Shown here: in pieces, positions 1 through 9,355 of the stretch
Numbering within the stretch: position 1 is the first letter of the stretch
How the letters are laid out: every line of letters begins with the position of its first letter
Assembly: GCA_900404475.1 (NCBI GenBank)
Contig: OUQQ01000254.1
Coordinates: forward strand, 1-17,493
Source of the DNA: Spongospora subterranea
Taxonomy: Eukaryota > Endomyxa > Phytomyxea > Plasmodiophorida > Plasmodiophoridae
Reading direction: 5' to 3'
Length of the DNA: 17,493 bases
The notes under the pieces: model-generated
What the model was told of the DNA's origin: nothing
Database searches by the model: none
What the model saw: the letters and a program-made list of their open reading frames with translations, nothing else
Program-made: the position numbers and the translations under genes

Positions 1-147
1 ATAAGTGGCCAGTCTTTTATTGCCCCCCCTAATTATCCGCCCACAGTATATGCCGTGGACAGTGTACCTACCTACACTGGAGGGTGTTGGCCATTGGCCT
101 GTCCGGCACAAACAATCTCTTCATGGTAAATGTCGCTTGAAACGACG

Positions 148-486
148 CTACTCCATTCGCCGCTCCTTGCGGCATTCGTCACTAGCGCTGAAACTTTCAT
201 CGATTTCGTCATTCCCCCGCCCCGATTCGCACTTGTGCAGAAAGGTATTCACGGTTGTGGACCGTTCTGTATATTTGCAAAGTTTCGGTTTGGGTTTTGA
301 AGCTTTTGTTTGTCGGCACCGATACTTCCACATTTTTACCACAATACAATCCTTGGCTGTGATGTTCGACGATAAAACCTTGGATCGCCGGTTGAAGTGT
401 TGTCCCTCTTTGATTCCACCAACCTTTATCTTCGTTTTTAAAGCAGCTTTGTTGTTTTCATGTGATCTTGTCCACGTCTGTGCCAT
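148..486 (-). CDS. Small basic hypothetical protein, 112 aa
   Basis: An open frame from a true ATG (484-486) to TAG (148-150). The product is very rich in Lys and Arg. A central stretch reads WKYRC then KPKPKLCKYTERSTTV, followed by an acidic patch NDEIDESF and a charged C-terminus RKERRME. No signal peptide or membrane segment is visible. The composition would suit a nuclear or nucleic-acid-associated protein, but I do not recognise the family and assign no function. It lies head to head with the phosphatase gene, with only about 50 bp between this ATG and the first recognisable phosphatase codons, so the two may share a promoter. The opposite strand is also open (5-514), but only from a GTG, and its product is a cysteine- and hydrophobic-rich sequence that looks like a shadow. 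An intron or an extra exon cannot be excluded. Confidence 0.5.
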   Translation of the reverse strand: MAQTWTRSHENNKAALKTKIKVGGIKEGQHFNRRSKVLSSNITAKDCIVVKMWKYRCRQTKASKPKPKLCKYTERSTTVNTFLHKCESGRGNDEIDESFSASDECRKERRME

Positions 487-540
487 CGTAATCCTTAGTT
501 CTTGGGCCGCTTAATCTTTTGCATCATTTTGCCATTTCAG
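487..540. promoter_or_regulatory. Short divergent intergenic stretch, possible shared promoter
   Basis: About 50 bp separate the ATG of the minus-strand small gene from the first conserved phosphatase codons. No TATA-like box stands out. The stretch ends in a pyrimidine-rich CCATTTCAG, which could instead be the 3' splice site of an upstream phosphatase intron. If so, a 5' phosphatase exon would overlap the small gene on the other strand. Confidence 0.25.
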
Positions 541-1299
<759 letters not shown>

Positions 1300-2480
1300 T
1301 TCCATCATCATCTCGATAATATCAGCTCCATCAGAATAACGGCAGTCAGTTGAATGTCTAAACCAGATTGCTATTCGCTAATGGCGCTAGTCAAATTCAT
1401 AAACTTTATCTTACGTTTTCAAAATTTCTGACAATTTCTCCTTGTCGGCCGTTCCTCTCGATTGACTTTGGGCGACTTCATAATCCAACAGCCACCAAAG
1501 TCATTTAAGACAGCTGTTTTTCATATTGACAATGTCTATTTCGTAGCGCCAGCCCAGCTATGATGCTGTCCAACCCAATACTTTTGCTCGTACATTTGGG
1601 CTCCAGATTCTCTTTAGCGATGAATGGGCTGGTGCACTTGTCCAGACATGGTTTGACGAATGCGTATGGAGGAATGCGCTAGGGCCGCCATGCGAACTAG
1701 TTGTTGGAACACAAAGCTCCTGGGCTGAGCGCAAATGGAGGTCGTTGACCAAAGGCAGCAGATAATGACTCTTGATCGTACTCGCGTACATCTCGCGATT
1801 GTCAACGTATTTCCGAAACATACCATAATGCTCTACGCTAATTTGGAAAGCGTCGATGAACATTCTTTGTGCTTTCGCTTCAGGTTCCTCTTGTCGTTTC
1901 GTTGGGCCATCATGGTGGCAATTTAATCATCAATAACCTAACAAAAACGTCTGCGGAGAAGTCGGGGAGAACTGGATCATGGGCTGTGGAAAGTGCCTCG
2001 GGTATATTGGTCAAAGAAGATGAACAGGTTCGTAAGGAACATGGTGATCTGATTGTGTTCCTTGATTGGGTGGATTATCGTGCCCTTTATACGACGATGG
2101 GGATATCGATGACGGAGAAGGAGATGGGACGGTGTCGCTCACTGTTTGTAAAGGTCTGAACAGGAGTTGTGTTATAGATAACTTAGCCCTTACCGAATGG
2201 AATACATTGATAATGGGAGGATCGATAGATCGTCAGGACCAAGGAAGAATCACACCACCGTATCCATCGGTATTGACCAATGAACCCGAAGAGCCTTCCA
2301 CAGCAATTGACCCAGTTCGTCCCCGCTCTGATCGAGTTCCCACAAACGTGTCCGACAAGGCCATGTTAGGCAGAGTTATTATTCTCAACGGGGTTAATGG
2401 AGATGATATTCTTCCTTTTGCTCTCACAATCGCTAAGAAGGTCGCGAAGGTAGAGATGCACAAGGCCGATATCTATCAAG
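1300..2480. other. No intact gene; possible decayed retroelement pol sequence
   Basis: About 1.2 kb between the phosphatase and the first recognisable integrase codons. Open frames up to 170 aa occur on plus (2066-2578) and 101 aa on minus (1558-1863), but I recognise no domain in them. The end of the 2066-2578 frame carries FPLHKSVLC. This may correspond to the stretch just before the zinc-binding part of a Ty3 integrase. Reverse transcriptase and RNase H of the element would be expected here, but I cannot identify them. Confidence 0.4.
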
Positions 2481-2499
2481 AACTGTTCCGCACGGTCAA

Positions 2500-3372
2500 G
2501 TTAGACGGTCGGTGCCGCAAGCTTGAGTTCCCGTTGCATAAATCTGTCTTGTGCATCTCTAACTCGCGAGCTTCGTAAGATTGGGGCAATCTGTGTTCGC
2601 TTACGGGGAAAGTTGTTCCCAGACCCTTTGACCATGCAATCCATGCATTCCTTACCTAACCAGGTAATTCACTACGAATTTTTATTCATAAAGAAAAGTA
2701 CCGAAAAATCATTTCGCAGTCTTTCGAGTACGTCCTGGTGGTGTTAAAAGACGATCTTATCGAATTGATCCCCGGCGAATCAGCCGATCATTATGTTCAA
2801 GGACTCATAGACCTTCATCAATGTATGAGACCAAGACACACACTTTAACAACCAAGCGGTGTCCATTTCACCACAGCTTTGCTCCTATTTGCTCTAGGTG
2901 CCCTCAATCTTCGAGCTCCAACGATTGTTTCATGATTGGCCCTGTCTCCTATCACCGCGTTCGCTCCCCATATCGGATATGGCCCTTTTACGATTATGAC
3001 CGAGCTGCAACCATCGACCTTAATCTCAAACATTTTTTATTGACCGTTTAGATAAGATTGTCTAAGTTCGGCTAACTACAGATGAAATACACGAGCTGAC
3101 ACGCGAGCTGATGGACGCATGCGATCGTATTCATCAAAATTTGGAATCTAATATAACGATTCAAGGTCAACAATCACATAAGACACAATCCAAACGCCGA
3201 CAAGTTATTCCTATAATTCTCTGTTTTGGCGATTACGTCCTAGTTTCATCGAACCAACCAGCATAAACTTCGTGGAGCGCGGCGTGGAACCTCAAGAAAT
3301 CGTAGGAATCGTCAAGAGCCATGTGTATCAAGTACAGGAACTTAATCAGCAAAGCCATTGAAAATGTTGATA
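2500..3372 (+). pseudogene. Ty3/gypsy integrase, broken by frameshifts and stops
   Basis: Integrase fragments can be read by switching frames. PNQVIHYEFLFI at about 2658-2693 matches the family's first catalytic block, with the expected Asp replaced by Glu. EYVLVVLKDDLIELIPGESA follows from 2726 in another frame. DQDTHFNN (2829-2852) matches the second catalytic Asp block and directly follows a TGA (2826-2828). HFTTA about 20 codons later matches the block before the third catalytic residue, but the Asn-Gly-Thr-Val-Glu motif is not there. PHIGYGPF and INFVERG follow, and HVYQVQELNQQSH ends in a stop at about 3358-3360. Loss of the catalytic triad and of the frame shows that it cannot encode active integrase. 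Confidence 0.78.
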
Positions 3373-3635
3373 CAGCAAGGACCCATTACACAGCTAGGGA
3401 TGTGCTGTTCATACAGCAAGACCAAACTATTCGACGTTCCAGCCTCAGCATAACTGAAGAGCTCATAACGGACAAGGGATATCTTAGCCGAATATATCGA
3501 GACATTCGCGGCAACAGCGAGACTGGCGACATCGAAGTGAAAGTGATGTGGAGTGGATTTGAAGTTCAAGATACAACATGGGAGTTATTCGAGAACATGA
3601 AAGTTGATGTTCTCGCTCTTCTGAAACAACTTTGA
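3321..3635 (+). pseudogene. Chromodomain tail of the Ty3/gypsy integrase, still open
   Basis: This 104-codon frame has an ATG at 3321, but it is the frameshifted continuation of the integrase. SLSITEELITDKGYLSRIYR is followed by EVKVMWSGFEVQDTTWELF and ends LLKQL-stop. The pattern of an aromatic residue (Tyr), WSGF, then TTWE, then a final helix is that of a retroelement chromodomain, which targets integration by binding modified histones. The two conserved Trp residues are present. The domain is intact in frame while the rest of the element has decayed. Expression as a separate protein is possible but unsupported. The ATG is probably incidental because homology begins only around codon 25. 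Confidence 0.75.
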
Positions 3636-5055
3636 CAGGCCCGAACAGACCCGTTATCCATTTCCTGCCGCAGCAACATGAGCTAATCATTACGAATAGG
3701 GGGAACGTACAGAACTGCTGTACCACACCCCCATGATGTAAACCAACAATCGTCCCCAATGAACTTAGCCGCTCTCAAGAGACCTGATAGTCAGCCGGTG
3801 ATGATGATGAATGGGGTATGCAACGAGTTCATTTGTAATATCGTAGCTATCTGTTCAATGTGGTTGATTGTGCTGTGTCGCTTGACCAGATTCTTCTTCA
3901 TTCGCCTCGGAAATGCTCGTTTCAACGCGCTGCTCAATCTGCTCAGCGAACCATGGGGGGTGACGAGTCCCGAGACATATCCAGGTAAAAACAATCAATG
4001 CAGAGATAAGACCTTTGAATGATCAAACATAGATATAACCAACCGACTGCCGAACGATTTTATCACAAGAGTAGGAGCTTATGGTCAGGAGCGCCATTGC
4101 TTATGGGTCTTGGCATGGAGGAACCCATCTCTGATCTTAGATACGTTTTGGGCAGTAAAGCCTAACACGTTAACCGTTGAATGTGATCACAATTATGGAT
4201 ATCCTTTTCTGTTCAATACAGTAGTACCAAAATCTGATCTGGATTCGGCTGACACAATCCTCACCAACGCCAGTGGTTTGCAGATTCGTACTTCGTCAGT
4301 GAATTCAGGAAACCAGCATAAATTGTTCGAAGCTTTAAGAAAAGACACCATCCGCCAATTGTGAGACCATTACCTTGATTTAATACCCCGAACTTGCCAA
4401 GTGTGATGATCATCTTGCTTTCTTCACGTTATTGTTCCGATATATTGTTGACTTGTCTGTTTTAGAAGTAATGTTGTGATTGGGATCCAGACGTTCCGAA
4501 TAACGGGGTATGGTGTGGAGATAAAGTGTTGTATCTGGAGAGTGATGTGATGACATGAAATCAGCCATCGACGCCATGGGCTTCACCAACATCTTCGCAC
4601 AATGACCCGATTACTGCTCGGCGTCTATCTCAATTCTAGCAACGAATGCCCTCAGGTTAGGATGCGGCGTGGGGAACAGGTCGTTGTCATCTTGCCGTTA
4701 ACATTCTAGTCAAGAGGGCAGCGCATCCACGGTTCTTGAAGTAATCGAATACTTTTCTAAAACATCCACCTCCACCTCAGTTTGTAATGCCAATTGAGCA
4801 CGGCGCTAGTGGAATCCCACAGTCGTAATCTCATTGTTTTCAATAACGTTTAGGGCGTCCAAGATCCCAGGCCTCATCAAGCAATTCATTGAGTAATCTG
4901 ATAGTCTCAACTCGGAAAGGACCCTTCAATTGGGTTGGCGATGACTTCCACCCAGATTGAGGTTGCGGTTCGTGATCGGTCAGTTTCAGCAAGATTATCA
5001 ATCATTCCTTTCATCTGAAAATAATTGGCATCATCAATATGTTAATCAGCACATT
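3636..5055. other. 1.4 kb without a recognisable gene
   Basis: Only short open frames occur (plus 3759-4022 and 4110-4364; minus 4410-4592), none with a motif I know. The first part may contain the 3' LTR and flank of the Ty3 element. The last few hundred bases may be the decayed minus-strand continuation of the FLYWCH/MULE-like fragment at 5056-5319. Confidence 0.4.
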
Positions 5056-5319
5056 TCACAGAATTGACCTCCTCCTCGACGCATTCTTGACCAGCAGGTC
5101 AATTTCATGATCTAGTTTAGGGTGGCAGCAGTGAGCCCGCTGTTCATCGCTGACCTTGACGGTTCCATCGGCCAATACCACCAACGTAGCACGGCACTGC
5201 TCTGGCCTGCGTTTTGTGGCACGACGATGACTGCTGGGGGAGTATTTCGTGCCGTTTTCAGAACTCGAGGATAATACGTATTTGAAACCATCTTGAACAA
5301 TGCTTTGCTTCAACGACAT
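5056..5319 (-). pseudogene. FLYWCH-like zinc-finger fragment of a MULE-type transposase, copy 1
   Basis: The minus frame starts with ATG at 5317-5319. It reads GFKYVLSSSSENGTKY, then a basic stretch, then CRATLVVLADGTVKVS and HCCHPKLDHEIDLLV. The order Tyr-rich strand, CRA, Gly-Thr-Val, then H-x-x-H resembles the FLYWCH zinc finger that precedes many MULE transposases in oomycetes. The Trp-x-Cys after NGTKY is replaced (SPSS), so one zinc ligand appears lost. The frame stops at 5056 with no transposase core after it. I infer a transposon relic; a domesticated DNA-binding gene is less likely because of the truncation. Confidence 0.5.
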
Positions 5320-5343
5320 TGATTATCTCTGAAAAAATGAGGG
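5129..5343. repeat. 215-bp direct repeat, copy 1
   Basis: This segment is repeated at 5345-5559 with one difference seen (T at 5208 against G at 5424). The two copies touch the only N of the window, at 5344. A near-identical repeat abutting an ambiguous base is typical of two contig ends joined without merging their overlap. Confidence 0.9.
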
Positions 5344-5535
5344 NCAGTGAGCCCGCTGTTCATCGCTGACCTTGACGGTTCCATCGGCCAATACCACCAA
5401 CGTAGCACGGCACTGCTCTGGCCGGCGTTTTGTGGCACGACGATGACTGCTGGGGGAGTATTTCGTGCCGTTTTCAGAACTCGAGGATAATACGTATTTG
5501 AAACCATCTTGAACAATGCTTTGCTTCAACGACAT
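5323..5535 (-). pseudogene. FLYWCH-like fragment, copy 2, cut at the N
   Basis: It carries the same N-terminal residues as the copy at 5056-5319 (MSLKQSIVQDGFKYV onward) up to the conserved DEQRAH, then runs into the N and unrelated codons. It is most likely not a second gene but the same locus represented twice by the assembly. Confidence 0.5.
5344..5344. other. Single ambiguous base (N), probable assembly join
   Basis: The only N in the window, exactly between the two 215-bp copies. It turns the 3' part of the second FLYWCH-like frame into an unreadable codon. Confidence 0.85.
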
Positions 5536-5559
5536 TGATTATCTCTGAAAAAATGAGGG
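5345..5559. repeat. 215-bp direct repeat, copy 2
   Basis: Second copy of 5129-5343. It encodes on the minus strand the same FLYWCH-like N-terminal part (ATG at 5533-5535), cut off at the N before the HCCHP motif can be completed. After 5559 the two copies have no shared sequence. Confidence 0.9.
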
Positions 5560-5764
5560 ATATGTTCGAGAAGAATCAGAATTAATGGCAAAGAAGGACG
5601 GGATATTCAAGTTTTTGGGCCATTTTCAACTCTCCCTACGGACCGGACGTGACAATAATCTGTCGAATAATTAGTTTTATTCGTGTAAAGTAGGCTGAGA
5701 CCCTTAGTTAGTTGATCGCATTTGCTGCGTTTATCACCGAGCGGTCTGACTAAAAAACGAACGA

Positions 5765-8575
5765 TTACTCGCCAGCCGTCTCCAACGGGTCGGTAATGAG
5801 ACTCAGTACCCGAGACAGGTGTGTATTCAGGGAGTTTCCAATATATTCATTTCTGTTCCAGTCAAGCTTGCGTCTACTTGTTCCTGCGGTATATGCCAAT
5901 CTGTGTAAAATATGAACTTTCAAACAATTCGAATAGTCCTTTTTGTTGAATCCATGCAGTTCTAGCAATTTCACAGATGCATTCCAAAACAGCCTCAAAA
6001 TAGGATGATGATAACCATATGTAAATGTGGAACGAAGTACAATTGACATTGTCGCCAAAGTTTCTTGGCCGAACTGCGAGAATGCTAATTTGAAATCTTC
6101 GGGTGTAGATCTTAGATGTTTTTTTTGGGCGCGCCGAGGCCGAGGAGCCCATCGGAAACACCATGTTATGTCCTCATCACAATGGTCAACTATATACTCT
6201 GCAATCTGACGTGTCTCAGGTGCCAGGCAATTGTTGTTCTTTTGAAGGTAATTGCCAATGGCGATCACGACCGAATTTCGGACGGTATCCCACTCCAAAT
6301 TCGGGGTCTGTTTGTTCCTTCTGCTATTAAAAAAACCTTCAAAATCAAGGAGTGGTGTTTCCATTCCGCAGAAAATGCCTGAAATTTGGAATTGTGGTTG
6401 TGGCCATCGTTGGCGCTTTCTGCTCCTTAGTGGAATCAGCGACTGCATGATTAAAAGTTTATCAACCTTGCGTTTTGCAGAGCGAGGCCAATTCTGTTCA
6501 CAGCCTTGTTTCTTGTCCGACAAGTAACTCACGTTGCGATTTTCGTTGAAGGTGTCACCAGTTTGCGACTGTGGATTCGACGTTAATTGTCTTAATGCTT
6601 GACTTGAGTGAATTCCATCTGTGGACAACGGGAATGAACCTGTATCAGGTGCTCGATGTTCTGAAATTAGAGTTGAATCTGACCGGTCTCCGATGTTTTC
6701 AGGGCGAACAGTATAAGGTAATTCACTGTTGTCTGGACATAAATTCACATTATTATTACAGCTCGACGGTTCAACACTGTTTCCAATAAAATGGGCAACA
6801 CTTTGTGAAGATGGACCTGTCATGGATCGACACTCTGGGTAATTCGACCGATTTCCAATTCCTGAAGAAGACGGCAATCCATCGATACCAGGGGATTGAC
6901 ACTCGACAAGTTGAACTTGAGCAGCCCGGGTCCGATCGGACTGATTACAGTCGAAGTTTATGAATTTCTGGTTTCTGTCGTCGAACTCATTACGATCAAA
7001 TTTCAACAGATGCCCGTTTCTGACGTCGAGATCACCCGCTGTTGAGATCTGATTGGCAATGTTAATCAGAACTTGAGACAGGTGTACATTCAGAGACTTT
7101 TCAAAACATAATTTTCTTCTCCAATCGCTTAGGGGTCGTGATTTGATGCGATTTGCAATTTTGGTTAGAATATGATGCTTCAAGCAATTAATATAATCTT
7201 TCCCACTGGCACCATGCAGTTTCAGCAGTATCACAGATGCATTCCAGAACAGTTTCAAGGTTGGATGATGGTAATGAAATGGATACGTTGATCGAAATAC
7301 AATCGACATTGTCGCCAAAGTTTGGAGCACTAGTGGCGACAATTGTACTTTGAATTTGCTGAGGGCAGACCTTACCATCAGGTGCTGCTGGTGCTGAGTT
7401 AGGAGAAGGTACTCGAAACATGAGGTCAAGTCCCCATCATTATGGTAAACTATATATTCCGCAATCTCACGTGTTTGATCTAACTGCACCTTTAAATTGT
7501 CTGGAAGGCAAGCATTGGGTTCATGAAGGAAATTGTCTACGGCGATGACGACGGCATCCCGAACAGCGTCCCGATTGGTATCCTGAGTCTGCTTGCCCCT
7601 TCTGCTGTTGACGAAAACTTCCAGGTTAGCGAGTGGTTCTTCCGCAATCTTTGGATTGATACCGATGAATCGACGAAGAAAAGATGGTGATGGCCAATTC
7701 AAAGGAAATTTCAAGGGTGAGCGTATCTCGCCAATGAGAGGTTCGTCGCCGCCAATGTTGTTGAAAGAAAAGCAGTTCACGTTGGGACTGGCTGATAAAC
7801 TGTGATCGCTTATTGGAGTTGAGCCATCGCCAGTTTGCAACATTTGACTGATCGAGATTTGTCCAATCGAGGGCATTCCATCTGTCGACAAAGGAAATGT
7901 AGCAGTACCAGGTGCTTGACTCCCGGGAACTTGAAATTGAACAGCCAGGTCTGCAATGTTATCAGGACGAAAAGTATCACATATTTTACTGTTGAGGGGA
8001 GATAACGTGACGACAGGACGACCGGTCGAGATGTGATCGCTGTTTCCATTCGACCCAGCGACAATTTGTGAAAGTGGGATCGTCGTGGATTGGCACTCTT
8101 GATGGGGGATCCCGCTAGAAGTTCTATCCCTGTTTTCAGCGGACAAATCAACAAGTGGTGAAACTGGATTCGCAATTACTTGGCACTCTGGTTGATTCGA
8201 TAGTATTGATGTTCCTGAAAAAAACGGAAATTCAGCACGCAAAGTATTATACTGTTTCCTGTTGACATCAGATAAAATCACACAAGGAATAGCGCTCGGA
8301 GAGTGGTCACTGTTTCGAGTCAACGCAACGACGTCGGCAGAGGGATTCGTCGTTAATTGACAATCTGGTTGATTCGACAGAATTGCAGTTTCTGAAAGAA
8401 ACGGAAGTGAACCATTATCTTCGGGAAACAGATCTAGAGCTGGCCGGTATTCATTGTAGTCAGGCCGATTGCCAGGAGATAAGTTGACGAATGGGATCCC
8501 GCTACAGATTTGGTTGTTATGTTTAGTAGAGTGGGCACGAGTTGACAGAATGAACAAAAAGAGATACCGAATCAT
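5765..8575 (-). CDS. Secreted repeat protein with two copies of an unrecognised ~210-aa core, 936 aa
   Basis: A complete frame from ATG (8573-8575) to a stop at 5765-5767. Residues 1-16 (MIR, hydrophobic YLFLFIL, then STRAHS) are a good signal peptide with likely cleavage after AHS. Residues about 25-290 are Ser/Pro/Asn-rich modules repeating motifs such as SNQPxCQ (67-73, 126-132), NSDHSxSxIP (88-97) and APGTxxFPLSTDG (221-233, with a relative at 642-654). The first core spans about 293-512 and the second about 723-932, with a linker of the same modules between. Both cores carry LATMSIV, YHHP, LFWNAS (an N-glycosylation sequon) and NCLK in the same order; they look helical. No RXLR motif follows the signal peptide. 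I do not recognise the family. Its placement in a tandem array with broken relatives suggests a fast-evolving secreted protein, perhaps an effector in a pathogen, but that role is inferred. Confidence 0.85.
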   Translation of the reverse strand: MIRYLFLFILSTRAHSTKHNNQICSGIPFVNLSPGNRPDYNEYRPALDLFPEDNGSLPFLSETAILSNQPDCQLTTNPSADVVALTRNSDHSPSAIPCVILSDVNRKQYNTLRAEFPFFSGTSILSNQPECQVIANPVSPLVDLSAENRDRTSSGIPHQECQSTTIPLSQIVAGSNGNSDHISTGRPVVTLSPLNSKICDTFRPDNIADLAVQFQVPGSQAPGTATFPLSTDGMPSIGQISISQMLQTGDGSTPISDHSLSASPNVNCFSFNNIGGDEPLIGEIRSPLKFPLNWPSPSFLRRFIGINPKIAEEPLANLEVFVNSRRGKQTQDTNRDAVRDAVVIAVDNFLHEPNACLPDNLKVQLDQTREIAEYIVYHNDGDLTSCFEYLLLTQHQQHLMVRSALSKFKVQLSPLVLQTLATMSIVFRSTYPFHYHHPTLKLFWNASVILLKLHGASGKDYINCLKHHILTKIANRIKSRPLSDWRRKLCFEKSLNVHLSQVLINIANQISTAGDLDVRNGHLLKFDRNEFDDRNQKFINFDCNQSDRTRAAQVQLVECQSPGIDGLPSSSGIGNRSNYPECRSMTGPSSQSVAHFIGNSVEPSSCNNNVNLCPDNSELPYTVRPENIGDRSDSTLISEHRAPDTGSFPLSTDGIHSSQALRQLTSNPQSQTGDTFNENRNVSYLSDKKQGCEQNWPRSAKRKVDKLLIMQSLIPLRSRKRQRWPQPQFQISGIFCGMETPLLDFEGFFNSRRNKQTPNLEWDTVRNSVVIAIGNYLQKNNNCLAPETRQIAEYIVDHCDEDITWCFRWAPRPRRAQKKHLRSTPEDFKLAFSQFGQETLATMSIVLRSTFTYGYHHPILRLFWNASVKLLELHGFNKKDYSNCLKVHILHRLAYTAGTSRRKLDWNRNEYIGNSLNTHLSRVLSLITDPLETAGE
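5780..6409 (-). repeat. Core domain copy B of the 936-aa protein (residues ~723-932)
   Basis: It begins RWPQPQF and continues with ETPLLDFEGFFNSRRNKQT, VRNSVVIAIGNYL, IAEYIVDHCDED and LATMSIVLRS. It then has YHHPILRLFWNASV and KDYSNCLKVHIL, ending NTHLSRVLSLI. It is about ten residues shorter than copy A, mainly from loss of the segment after CLP. A basic insert PRPRRAQKK takes the place of copy A's glutamine-rich loop. Confidence 0.85.
7040..7699 (-). repeat. Core domain copy A of the 936-aa protein (residues ~293-512)
   Basis: It begins NWPSPSFLRRF and continues with EEPLANLEVFVNSRRGKQT, VRDAVVIAVDNFL, IAEYIVYHND and LATMSIVFRS. It then has YHHPTLKLFWNASV and KDYINCLKHHIL, and ends near the NVHLSQVL helix. 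It aligns along its length with copy B and with the cores at 16167-17493 and 12631-13978. The strongest block is LATMSIV through NCLK. Confidence 0.85.
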
Positions 8576-9355
8576 ATTGGATTGAACAGTGGCAAACCGA
8601 CCCGTTAGAAGTTTCTTACGGTCCTATGTTCGTCGCTGGTGCGGGGTGCCGAAGTGTGGAGTGCCGACAGCGTTCCCAGTCCCACGGCTCCGACAACGTC
8701 ATAATCGGCCTATAATTAGACTTGTTGAAGACTTGAAGGAGTCCATGTATGCACTCCGGGAATCTACAGTACCAATAGTCTGCCATGGTCATGCACTGTC
8801 GACAGACTTGGTATCACTCACAATTCCTATACCCAGAAAGTCGACATTGGGCACAAAAGTCGACAATTGTCAAGTAAAAGTTGGGAACAAAATAGTCGGG
8901 AACAGTAAAAATCGTAGCGCTTCTAGTGTGAAGTTTTGCAATATCTCCAGCAATTTCAGTACACTTTCGGACTGCCCTTCATGACGCCTTCGCAATCTGA
9001 TGCAGATTGGCAATCGAAAGAAGGCGTCGCAGAATACATCGACTGACCCTCCCTGTCACCCTTCCAGGAATCCAACTGGAAGCCAATGTTTTTCCTGAGA
9101 GTGATGATCTAGAACGCCGAACAGCGTTGTGCGGCTCCTAATAGATTGCTCAAACCACGATGATGATTCAACGGGGCGATGATGAACGTCAGAATTCTCT
9201 TTGAGTTGAACCGAGTCTTTAAGTTTCCTTTCTTCCTTTTGATTATTCTCGCTAGTCGTATTGCTCTATACGACGAACGGCTAATACCAGATTGGTCATA
9301 CGCCTGAATTACTTTATATACTCTTTAACTAATGGCGATTTCACGTTCGAATGAG
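8576..9355. other. Upstream spacer of the 936-aa gene, related to that of the broken copy
   Basis: No convincing gene. The bases just before the ATG (CAATCCAAT on the minus strand) recur before the dead start at 13976-13978. Around 8670-8755, GCCGACAGCG, CCTATAATTAGACTT and GAAGACTTGAAGGAGTCCATG resemble 14070-14135 (GCCGACAGCG, CCTAAATTTGGACTT, AAGAAGTCTATG). The 5' flank, probably including the promoter, was thus duplicated with the gene. The plus frame 8589-8984 has no recognised domain. Confidence 0.55.

Larger units (their letters stand above)
2440..3740 (+). mobile_element. Degenerate Ty3/gypsy chromovirus remnant (3' part of pol)
   Basis: The plus strand holds the 3' end of a Ty3/gypsy pol gene in order: a remnant of the integrase zinc-binding and linker region, integrase core fragments, C-terminal region, chromodomain and stop. 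Frames change several times and stops interrupt the core, so it is dead. After the stop at 3633-3635 the sequence has a purine run AATAGGGGGAA near 3695-3705, which could be a polypurine tract before a 3' LTR. I found no second LTR copy in the window, so the element's limits are estimates. Confidence 0.75.

Noticed and set aside
5..514. Plus-strand 169-codon open frame from a GTG
   Set aside because: It has no ATG at the start, is rich in Cys/Leu/Ser as antisense of a Lys-rich gene would be, and covers the better minus-strand frame 148-486.
1558..1863. Minus-strand 101-codon frame in the region below the phosphatase
   Set aside because: No domain or motif recognised and no homologous copy in the window; may be chance or transposon debris.
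2066..2578. Plus-strand 170-codon frame as a gene of its own
   Set aside because: Its end fits the decayed integrase upstream part, and its rest has no recognised domain; treated as retroelement debris.
8525..8575. RXLR or similar oomycete translocation motif after the signal peptide
   Set aside because: Residues after AHS (TKHNNQICSG) hold no RXLR, and none follows in the next 60 residues.
8589..8984. Plus-strand 131-codon frame upstream of the 936-aa gene
   Set aside because: It starts with a non-ATG codon, overlaps a 5' flank that is shared with a pseudogene without the frame being kept, and has no known domain.
9310..9350. LTR end and primer-binding site (AACTAATGGCGATTTCACG) before the gag-like frame
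   Set aside because: The TGG start is suggestive, but no matching second LTR and no tRNA complement could be confirmed by eye.
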